This document shows, one piece after another, positions 1 through 11,684 of a stretch of 64,000 nt of DNA. The notes beneath the pieces are model-generated. The model worked only from the letters and a program-made list of their open reading frames with translations. It was not told the DNA's origin and ran no database searches. Positions within the stretch are counted from its first letter, which is position 1. Each line of letters opens with the position of its first letter. The stretch is from Camellia lanceoleosa (lineage: Eukaryota; Streptophyta; Magnoliopsida; Ericales; Theaceae): positions 81,559,551 through 81,623,550 of the forward strand of contig CM045761.1 of NCBI GenBank assembly GCA_025200525.1, in the 5' to 3' direction. The position numbers were made by a program, and so were the translations under genes.

Positions 1-252
1 AATTTTTGACTAAAGGCAACCTCAGAGTATCTGCAAAAATCACTTATTAGTTATTAGGTTAGCATTTATGGGAGTTAGTCTCCCCACCCTTGCAAAGCAC
101 TAAGTATTTGCCTCTTAATTCAACTTCCCCTTAAGAACTGTTGAACCCATGACCTCCTTATTGGGACCAAGTCCTTCAGAGAGTCATGGTGCTCAATTAA
201 GTTAGGCCTAGTTAGGTATGTAATCTAGATTGAAGGTAGTTGTCTAAACCTA

Positions 253-569
253 TGAAGCTTATCATGGGTCTCGTTTCAATGATCTGAATCGTTCATTTTG
301 TCGGACACTTCATGTATATCATCCACCTGAAAAAAATTAGGTCAATCTGATAATTGTAACTTATTCAATTTATCGCGTTTGTCAAATGAATGATCTATTT
401 TTAAAAACACTATTGTCGTTCATTTTTTTGGTGATAAACGTGATAAATTAAATAGGTTACGATCATCGAACCGACCCAATTTTTTATGTGAATGATATAT
501 ACAAAGTGCCCGATAAAATATATAGTTCGAATAATCAAAACAGAGCATGTAATGAGCCCCATAACTTCA
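253..569. repeat. Foldback (long inverted repeat) MITE-like element
   Basis: The left half (from TGAAGCTTATCATGGGTCTC) and the reverse complement of the right half (TGAAGTTATGGGGCTCATTA) align with gaps over most of their length, meeting near 410. No coding capacity is seen. The layout resembles the foldbacks at 38517-38849 and 43499-43765, and the 43499 copy shares recognisable words with this one. The rest of 1-994 has no other feature I can support apart from the 3' flank of the J20 gene. Confidence 0.55.
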
Positions 570-994
570 AATAACTCCCTCCTGTCTAAATTATGGGCTC
601 GAGAGAATCATCCTCCTAATGGAAAAGGCTTCAAGTATACAATACAGGGGTAAATGAATAAGAAACAAGAATACTTGTACAGTTGGCTCAATTGACAACA
701 TTTAGTATAATGGAGAATTGGGATTTTTCATTTATTTATTTATTTAGTACATTGAATGTCATAGTTTAGATTGGGGAAGTTGTGTCTATAAAAATATTAT
801 AAATTTTCATAATTTTTTAATGTGATACAAGTGTTGTAAACAATTGAATTACCCTAATTGATGGGGAGATTAGAGTCACTTTTAAAAAGGACTTTTTTTA
901 TTTTTTTATTTTTTTTCTGATACAACATGCATGCATGCATACATCTGTACATACACGAACAACTAAATTATTAGTCAATCAGAAAACCAAATCT

Positions 995-1138
995 TTAACT
1001 TGTTTGGCTTCTCATTCGAGCACCCCATGATGATCTATGAATATGATCTTGTTGGCCTCTCATATTTGAATTTTTATTTGTACTCCTGCGCTTCAGCTCC
1101 ATCAGTTGCGACTGCCACCGATCCTTCCACTCACATTT
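995..1138 (-). CDS. DJC26: J20/DJC26 exon 2 (C-terminal tail)
   Basis: The acceptor is a T-rich tract followed by TTAATCAG at 1139-1146 (plus coordinates). The exon encodes 47 residues starting KCEWKDRWQS and ends at TAA (995-997). The phase matches exon 1 exactly. The sequence resembles the end of Arabidopsis J20 (conserved W, Q, LKRRS, ARM). Without exon 1 this would look like an orphan small ORF nearly 12 kb away. Confidence 0.82.
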   Translation of the reverse strand, partial: KCEWKDRWQSQLMELKRRSTNKNSNMRGQQDHIHRSSWGARMRSQTS

Positions 1139-4100
1139 CTGATTAAGAAAAAAAAATTTAAACAAAAAGGTGTTCAATATATATTATGAACAAAATCATG
1201 AACTAATAAGAAGAGTAATTAACCAAGTATAAAGTTGAGGACATAGAATCAACCACAAAAATAATTGTGGCTATAAGAGCCTAAACCTTATGCAAAGCTT
1301 ATAGAAAATCATGAGTGGCACATTTAATCTAATTTTGCTCAAATGGCAAGTGTGAAGTTGTCCACAATCAAAATGGTCAAATTAAGAGCCCAATCATGAA
1401 AACTTTTTTATTTTTTTTTCTTCTTCGTTTTTTTATTTTTAATCTTCTGTTCTTTTTTCTATTATTTATTAAAATTTCAACTTGGACCACATTCAAACCA
1501 AATCCAATTTCAGATTAGGTATTGGGCGAGGTGTTTAGTCAACAAGTATGATATAATTGTGTTTGAATTTTATCACTGTATAATATAATTTTACTTGTTT
1601 GTTTGTTTGTTTGTTTTTTTTTTTTTTCATTGCTTGCCCAATATAGAAAAAAATTCAAAGTAAATGCTATTTCATAGGCAAATTATACTGATAGTTCTTA
1701 TATTTTCATCATTGTGTTATTTTAATCTTTGTAATTTCAATTGGTTTGATTTTGACCATGAATTTATGATTTTGTCTTAAGTTAATCAAATTGATTATAA
1801 TTATTAGTATTTTTTGATGAAAAATGTGCACATAAACTTCATTTATTAGTTTTGATAAAAAAAAAGTGAATTAATCTCAATTAATTCAGTGACAATTTTT
1901 CTTTACAAACCCTAATCGTTATCATTAATTGGACTAACTTGTCACAAAATTTAAAATTAAGAGTCAAAATTAAATTAATTGAAATTAAAATAACTAAAAT
2001 GATACAAAAGACAAAATAAAACGCCTACCAATTTAATTTACCATATTTCATTTGTTTTAGAAGGTCTTTGTTTGGTTATTTGCTTTTAAAAATCCCTTTA
2101 CTACACATGCACCTTTTTTTTTTTTTTTTTGATAACACATACACCTTTTTTTTTTTTGATCGGCAAAATAAATCTTTATTGATGAAATAAAACAAAAAAG
2201 ATGGAGAACATTAATAAAGAGGAGCTCAAAGCTAGATGAAGCTCAAAGCTCCGATTGGTGAGAAACCAACAAGAGGAAGAAATGGAAAAAGAACAAAAAA
2301 CAGTAGCAAAAACAATCAAAACAGAACACTCATTTGAAGACGCACCCAGCTGTAAACTCCAAAACCAAAACTGCAAATCTGTCACAGACCAAGATCATAG
2401 AATTCACCAAGAAAAAAACAGAAACACACAGCAACCATCTCCACATCCAGAGCATAACAGAAATCAACTCAGAATTGCAGAGCTTCACCTAGCAAATCAA
2501 TAGATCAAAGAAACACGCATGCACCTTCTTACTACTTATTATATATATATATATATATTCTATTTTTCATGACAAATGTTATATAATCTATTAATAGATT
2601 TAGAACAATTTGTTGTTACACATTTTTCTTAAGAAAACATGTGTGTCATTACAACAAAAATGTGTAATTTCATTTCTGAATTACAAATTATTACACTATG
2701 ATCTCGATATTACCAATTTTTTTGAAAAAATTAGTAAAACATCACTCTCCAACTTTGTGTAGTAGGAGAGGTCCCAAATTTTTTTTTTTAGAAGGTAAGA
2801 TCCCTCAAAATTTTCACAGAGAAAATTTGACTCAGAGAAATTTCGGTCCCGACTTAGAAAAATTCCAAAATTTCTCTGATATGATCACTGAGAAATTTCA
2901 AAATTTCTCTGAGTCGGGACCAAATTTCTCTTAGTCAAATTTTCTCTGTGAAAATGTGAAGGGACCTTAACTACTATGAAAATATTGTATATCCTTTATC
3001 TTATAAAATCTTAATATCAGGGATCTTAAAAAAAATTCTCTTTTTTCTTTTTATCATTTATTTCTTATATATATATGTATGTATGCATGGGTATAGGTAT
3101 ATAATTTTTTACTATGAACTCTTTTTGCAAACGGCTCCTCTAACTTAAATGTTAACATAGAAGATATGTTATATTGATAATTTTTTATTTTATTTTGCAT
3201 TGAAATTGTCACGACCCAAACCCGCCCCTATAGGTTTAGCATCGTAACCGGCCAATAATCCTTGGACTACCAAAGGCCTCTGAACAGATTAACAAGATTA
3301 AGGGGCTAGCGGAAGCAAATACATAAATATAGTTGTTCAATGAGCTGTGCTGACTTATATGAACAAAATATTTAAAACTTTATATAAGTATGCAATAGTC
3401 ATTCATACATTATATCCACACACATTAAAGCATCTTAAGTACAGTCGACAAAACTACCAAGTCTTATATGTACAAAAACAACGGAATTTAAACACAGGAC
3501 TCTTTAGGAAACTCCACGTGAGGCACAATGGTTGGCTGACAACAGAACACAGATTCGAACAAAAGCCTTCAGGCTCAAACTCCAGAATGCCCACCTACAT
3601 ATATATATATACACACAGTGAGCTAAAGTCCAGTGAATAACATTAAGGTAAAGGGGTTAGTGAACGAAATCTGAATATATCATAAGCAGAAAACAGACCA
3701 GAGCATAATCATTCTCATATCAGAACATAATAATGGTACATCCCATAAAACACATTACAGAACGTCTTCCGACTAGAGTAATCGGTTCCAGATACCGATT
3801 AAACACATATCACCACAATGAAGTGGCTAAGGAGATCTCGTAATCACATGTATGTCATGGACCCGCATTTTCATGCCGTCATCCATGACTTGGGACTATC
3901 TATGGATGCCATAATAGATTTCAAACATAGAATATTCGTTCACGAAAACAGATATCATTTCAGTTTTCAGAACTTATCATATTTCATTTGGAACGTAATT
4001 CATATGAACGTATCTTTATAATAACGTTACTCACAATGGTTTCCTGCAATTGTCAATCAACCCTCGAGTCTTGACCTACAACCACAAAATACATAACACA

Positions 4101-5057
4101 AACATATCTTATCATTATACATTCAAGTGGCCAATACGGCTGACTTTCTTACTTTAATTGCCCATTCATTTCATGTTACATAACTTGTTCATATTGCCCA
4201 TATACTCAGATGCAACACATATTTTCTAATTCACTTACTTATGCTATTTCTTAGCCTATTAATCTTTAACGACTCATAAATCATGCCTAAGAATGCCCAT
4301 AAAGAAATGGGAGTGAAGATATGTATTTAAAACATCTTTTGAAAACATGCTGAAAATAAGTTGGTAGCTAGAGCCAACTTTTCTTGGCTAGAGCTAGCAG
4401 AAGGCAAAAACAGATCTCGCTCAAGCCAGGACTTCTTCGCTCGAGCCAGCTTCTGCAGTGTTCAAAATTCTGAGAGTTCGAAATGTTGGCTCGAGCCACC
4501 ATTTCTTCGCTCGAGCCAACTGTAAATTTCTGGACAGTAAGCTTAACAAAAATGGCTTCCAAACCACCTTCAAACCTTGGGGTCTTGCATGATTTGATCA
4601 AACACACAAAAATAGCTTTAGAAAACTTCAATACAAGACCCTTGAAACATCTTTTATTCAAAAACTCATCAATTCTTGAAAGATTTGAGTCAAAACTTCT
4701 TCATGCAACACATTTTCAACTCTTTTATGGTTTTTCATAACATGCAAATGGTGATCAATAACTTCATGAATTCTGAAACCATGGACATGATTAAAGCTCA
4801 CATGTATGCAAGGACTTTAAAACTCAAACTCAACATGATAAAATCAAGATGGTCTACCATGAATGTATATGTAAGCCATCTACATGTTCTAAGACCCATT
4901 TGCTTACAAATATCATGAAATTAGGTCAAAGACATGCTGAAATCATGATGTAGAGAAGGCTAACTACAGAAAATAGGCTCAAGACTCTTACCTAGATTCT
5001 TGATTTCAAACAACAAGAGATGGTCTTCCTAGTTCCCTTCTTCTTCTTCTAACTTGA

Positions 5058-5098
<41 letters not shown>

Positions 5099-8000
5099 AC
5101 AAGGACCACATGAGTAAAGGAATGGTACAATACTCCCTCAACTCTCATCAGAATATACACAACACACACCTCACATTTGAATACACAGCACGTGCACACA
5201 CATGCATTAATCCAACACACTCACAAGAGTTTTAATCCTCTACATTCAATATCACCAAATGCCTTAGCACATTAACACTTAATCCCATCTTGGATCATTA
5301 ATAGGATTAGATTAGGTACTAATCATGAATCATTTAAATCAAACACAAGTAACCTTAATTAGTCAAGGTTAGCACAAAATTCTATTATTCAAAAATAGTT
5401 CCAATTAAGGCTTAATTTAATTACATGTGATTTTTACTAAACTGAATCAGTTTTTAACAAGACTTTTCAGATGGTTCTAAAAATTCTAATTAGTCAACCC
5501 ATGTGCTCAATTTGGTTTCTAAAAGCATTTAGGCTAACAACTTCAGATTCAAAGTAGGAATCATGACAAATAATTTTCAAATCAGATAGATATGCACAAA
5601 TTACTACAAAGCACATATCACAATTAACAATAACACATAATTCCATTCTAAACACTTAGTTAGCATTCTTAATTACGAATTAGTAGCTAATTACGGGCTG
5701 GGGTTGTTACAGTCTCCCCATCTTAAAAAGTTTGGTCCTCCAAACTTGAGTTATCTTAGATCAAAAGGAATGATGTTCACTACAATGTAACTTCAACTCT
5801 TTTCAAAACAGAAGCATAACCATAATCATAAACATGTTCATGACCCAATCTCGACATTATCTCAGTACCAGAAACAGAATCATAAACCATATACAGATAT
5901 TACGGTTCATATCAAAACAGGGTATTATACACATTCAGAGTTTTGTCCAGAACAGATTCAGATACATGTTCATTTTCATATTTTTGTCCAGATCATACAC
6001 AGATGTCACCAATCTTGCTTAAACATACGTAGTGCATTCATCAGTACTAACAGAGCAGATACAGAACAGATGCAGACACGTGATGGTTATGAATAACCAG
6101 TTCCATAAAGGAACCTCCGAATCCGGGTAATAGAGAATAAACACGTTGAGCCCTATGATGGAGCCTCCGGTACGGGTAACAGAGTACAGACAGATTAAGT
6201 TCCATGATAGAACCTCCGATACCAGGTAACAGCCAACACATATCACATAATACCCAGACTCACACAAATACATATCAGAGATTGGACAATTATTCATTGC
6301 ACAGTGCACAGAACATATCATTTCGGAAAACATATCTTATTTTATCACACAGAAAATAGCTACAGTTGAACATAACTTTACTAAGTTATTACTCACATTA
6401 CTTATATCAAGTACTTATCGGGTCATAGATTCACACTGTTTCCATTTTCATAAGTAATTTCCCCCGTTAAGTTACAGAAATTTGATTTATTCATTTCCGA
6501 GTCATTCATCTGGTCTTCGTTCAATTTGGTTTTCAATTCGGTAATCCATTACAGTTAGTCCAGGTCATCCAAAGGATAGCAGAAATACGAGGCAATTTCG
6601 TACATTAACCCCATAGCAGTAAACGAGATTCCTAAGTATTCATTCATATACTATTCATCAGCCTCAGTTTCCACAGCTTCAATCGTACCATGTGTCACTA
6701 CAGAAGTAGTTGTACTGATTACATATACTCCCAGATAGTCAGAGTTTATAATTAAACCAGGCTGTTGTTAACAAATTCTATCAGTTTTGAAGCACAGTAA
6801 CGCCAAAGCAATTGTTCTCTAGTCAAACAAGTTCATAGTCATAACAGTAATACCGGGTAATTAATCACATGTCATATATACAGTATTCTCATATTCTCCA
6901 AGCATAAGTTACCAAATTTTATAATGTCATTCGCATTTTTCCAATCGGTTATAGGCGTATGGTAAAAAGTCATTTATAATCACATAGTCCGTTGTTGACG
7001 GTTCATATTTTTCCTAAGTGTTCGAGATTGATTCAAATTTTCATTTGGTTAGTTCCCTTAGCAACACAGCCATGTCATTCAATCATAAGCAATTCGCAAC
7101 CCCCATAATGTAATCAAATCAGATAGTAGCTCTCAATAAGGGTCTCCTCAGATTAAATTAATGAAAGTTCGATCAGGTCATATCAGATGAAAGTTCTACC
7201 CAGTCATATCAAGTAAAAGTTCAAAGCGTGAGTCATCAAACAGAAGTTCTATCAGTTAAACAAATGTCACATCAAACCACGGTTTTATCAGGTTAGATCA
7301 GGTGAAAGTTCTATCCTTGTTATTTCCAAGCGAAGCACATTTGGTTCTATAGTTCATACTCCATTCGCTTAGGTGCATAGTCAGTAGTTCTACAGTTGTT
7401 CTAAGTTCCTCGGTTCTCAAATCACGTTAGAGTTATGTATCACAATTGTTCATAGCGAAGAGTTCAGGTCATATAAAATGTTACATTCTCCAAGTAAGTT
7501 CACATGTGGGTGCACAGGTATGTAATTGTTCATATCAAGAAGTAAGCATCACAGTCAATATAACAATTTCCCAGAGTCATAGTCCCAACAGTCAAGTTAT
7601 CAACAAATAATCATATCAATCAATCTGAGCAAAGGTATAATCATATATGTACATGTCCAGAGTCTAATAACATTCTCAAGCAAAGGTATGCATATCTATA
7701 CAAGTCCAAACATTTTCTATAGCATAGGTAATTGTTAAATATAGAGCTTCGCAGTGTCACACATATAGTCCGCATCAAATAATAGATCTCAAAGGATTCA
7801 TTAACCACAGTTCAACCCCATCAATTCTAATAGTATTGCAAGCATGGAAACATATATGCAGGTACGAGTCTAAAATCACTTATCATTTAGGCATTCGTTC
7901 ACAATTTATGAGCAAAAGTTCGTTATTCCAAACTGACATAGGTTCTTAATTCCAGAAATTTCCCACGTGACTGATTCATGTATACAATTCGAGATCACAG

Positions 8001-11000
8001 GTCTAATCATTCGATGATGTCAGTCAATATATAACGGTTCAGTTCAAGTCATGGTCATACAAATTTCCCAAATTATAGTCAATCATAATGCGTTCCCATG
8101 TCTAATAATTCTAGCATAGTTCAAAAGGTCATACCTAACAGTTCATATTAAATTTTTGCAATACGGTACAAAGATTTAACCCAGGAAATTCTCATTGTCC
8201 AGAAGTCTCAACAATTCCCAAGGCTTAAGTGATTCGTTATAGGGTTTTGAGCATCTCACATAAAATTTACATTAAATAGTAAGTCTTCAAGATAGTCAAT
8301 AACTAGGGTTCATAATTCTAATAATTCAATTAGTCCAATTAACATGTCCACAATCTATATCAAGTTAAGGAATGTACAACTCCCACACAAATTCCCATAT
8401 AAATAATTGCACATAGTTAAGGTAATACCTGCGTCAGTCGTTTCAGTATTCCGAGCATTTTCTGGAACTAGGGTGTAGGGACAGAGCCAGTCGTACTAGC
8501 ATTAGGCTTAGTGTTGTTCGGATGAGTTCGCGGGCAAGATTTAGCCAAGTGTCCTTTCTGACCAAATCTAAAACAAGCCCCTGATAGGCGGCGACAAATG
8601 CCCCAATGTTGTTTCCCACATTCTCTACAACTAGGTATACCATTGTTCACATTGCTTCCCGACCTTCATTGTTCAAAGCTATCGCCCTAGATTTTTCATT
8701 CATAGAGACCATTGAATTACTAGTTATTTCAACTTTCTGTTTCTTCTGTTTCGTTCTTTCTGATTCAATTGATGATGTTGATTTTGATATTCTCAAAGCT
8801 GCTATGTTTGCCTCGGACATTAAGGCCCTATCAAGAACGTCCACGTACTTTGGCAACTTTAAACGCCAACTCGGTCATACACATCTAGGTCATGCCCACC
8901 TTCAAATTTTCTAGCCTTTTTGTAGTCAGTGTCTATCATGTGGGGTGCATACCGAGCTAATTTAGTAAATTTTGCTTCATATGCGGCCATAGTCATATCA
9001 CATTGCTTAAGTTGTTCAAACTCAGATACTTTTCTATCTCGGATGCATTGGGGAAAATATTTTTCGAAGAAAATGTCTCTAAATCTATCCCATGTCACAC
9101 CTTCATTATTATTCCGTACTAACATCCACCATCTCCTAGCTTCTTCTTTGAGTGTGAATGTGGCTAACGAAACTTTCTGTGCCTCAGTACACGAAAATAC
9201 TTCAAATATTTTCTCAATTTCTAAAACCCAAGCTTCGGTTTTCAACGGGTCAATACTCTCCAGAAATTCCGGTGGTTTCATTTTATTGTATTTCTGTGTC
9301 AGAGTTATCATGTCATGATTAGCTGGTTCAGGTACGTATATTTGCCTTTGTTGTTGTTGTCTCAGATTTTCGGTTAAGGCTTCGACCACTCTTTCTAACC
9401 GGCTAATTCTAGCATCAGAAGATTCCGATTCGTCTGCATTTCTCGTTCTATACATAATCAGGGTGATTGTCAATATGGAAAAGTTCTTACTGATTTCATG
9501 TTTCATTTCATATTAAGCATGTTCGTCATTTTATTTCAACACAAATATATTCATGTAGTTTACGTAGTCTTTCACGTTCATATGGTCATGCTCACAAGAA
9601 TTACACGTTTGATATCGAAATCAATATTACATGTTATTTCTCATAACTCATAGATTCATTTCTTTTCATTTTCATTTTCAATTCAGATATGTTCATAGTA
9701 GTTCACACACTTAAACATGATAATGTAATGCCCCTATTTCATTTCTAGGCCATCCTATAGCTCATATAGACTCGTGTGTATGGTATAACTCGTGCTTTGA
9801 TACCACTCTGTCACGACCCAAACCCGCCCCTATAGGTTTAGCATTGTAACCGGCCAGTAATCCTTGGACTATCGAAGGCCTCTGAACAGATTAACAAGAT
9901 TAAGGGGCTAGCGGAAGCAAATACATAATTATAGTTGTCCAATGAGCTGTGCTGACTTATATGAATAGAATATTTAAAACTTTATATAAGTATGCAATAG
10001 TCATTCATACATTATACCCACACACATTAAAGTATCTTAAGTACAGCTAACAAAACTACCAAGTCTTATATGTACAAAAACAACAGAACTTAAACACAGG
10101 ACTCTTCGGGAATCTTCACGTGAGGCACAATGGTTGGCTAACAACAGAACACAGATCCGAACAGAAGCCTTCACGCTCGAACTCCAGAATGCCCACCTAC
10201 ATATATATATATATACACACAGTGAGCTAAAGCCCAGTGAATAACATTAAGGTAAAGGGGTTAGTGAACGAAATCCGAATATATCATAAGCACAAAACAG
10301 ACCAACGCATAATCATTCTCATATCAAAACATAATAATGGTACATCCCATAGAACATATCACAGAACGTTTTCCGACTAGAGTAATCGGTTCCGGATACC
10401 GATTAAACATATATCACCATAATGAAGTGGCTAACGAGATCTCGTAATCGCATGTATGTTATAGACCCGCATTTTCATGCCGTCCCCCATGACTTGGGAC
10501 TATCTATGGATGCCATAATAGATTTCAAATATGGAATATTCGTTCACGAAAATAGATATCATTTCAGAAATCAAAACTTATCATATTTCATTTGGAACGT
10601 AATTCATATAAACGTATCTTTACAATAACGTTACTCACAATGGTTTCCTGCAATGGTCAATCAACCCTCGAGTCTTGACCTACAACCACAAAATACGTAA
10701 TACAAACATATCTTATCATTACACACTCAAGTGGCCAACACGGCTAGCTTTCTCACTTTAATTGCCCATTCATTCCATGCTACATAACTTGTTCATATTG
10801 TCCATATACTCGGATGCAACACATATTTTTTAATTCACTTACTTATGCTATTTTTTAGCTTATTAATCTTTAAGGACTCATAAATCATGCCTAAGAATGC
10901 CCATAAAGAGATGGGAGTAAAGATATGTACTTAAAACATCTTTTGAAAACATATTGAATATAAGTTGGTGGCTAGAGCCAGCTTTTCTTGGCTAGAGCTA

Positions 11001-11647
11001 GCAGAAGGCAAAAACAAAGCTTGCTCGAGCTAGCTTCTGCAGAGTTCAAAATTCTGAGAGCTCGAAATGTTGGCTCGAGCCACCACTTCTTTGCTTGGCT
11101 CGAGCCAACTGTAAATTTCTAGGTAGTAAGCTTAACAAAAATGGCTTCCAAACCACCTTCAAACCTTGGGGTCTTGCATGATTTGATCAAACACACAAAA
11201 ATAGCTTTAGAAAACTTTAATACAAGACCCTTGAAACATCTTTTATTCAAAAACTCATCAATTCTTGAAAGATTTGAGTCAAAACTTCTTCATACAACAC
11301 ATTTTCAACTCTTTCATGGTTTTTCATAAGATGCAAATGGTGATCAATATCTTCATGAATTCTGAAACCATGGACATGATTAAAGCTCACATGCATGCAA
11401 GGACTTTAAAACTCAAACTCAACATGATAAAATCAAAGATGGTCTACCATGAATGTATATGTAAGCCATCTACATGTTCTAAAACCCATTTCCTTACAAA
11501 TATCATGAAATCAGGTCAAAGACATGCTGAAATCATGATGTAGAGAAGGCTAACTACAGAAAATAGGCTCAAGACTCTTACCTAGATTCTTGATTTCAAA
11601 CAACAAGAGATGGTCTTCCTAGTTCCCTTCTTCTTCTTCTAACTTGA

Positions 11648-11684
<37 letters not shown>

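Larger units (their letters stand above)
3207..5711 (-). repeat. 3' LTR of the J20-intron element
   Basis: 2,505 bp, beginning (plus strand) TGTCACGACCC and ending GTTGTTACA, matched by 9809-12297. It contains a CT microsatellite (5062-5096), three pairs of CTCGAG-type palindromes (4368-4515), and short ORFs with no product. In minus sense a TTTTAAATACATAT stretch lies just downstream of the palindromes and could serve as a TATA element. Confidence 0.9.

Noticed and set aside
2255..2503. 82-codon plus ORF rich in Gln, Lys and Asn
   Set aside because: It is antisense to a LINE 3' UTR fragment and has no protein resemblance.
6019..6333. Minus ORF similar to another at 22661-22879
   Set aside because: The similarity is real but reflects shared LTR DNA; both translations lack any known domain and neither is conserved as protein.
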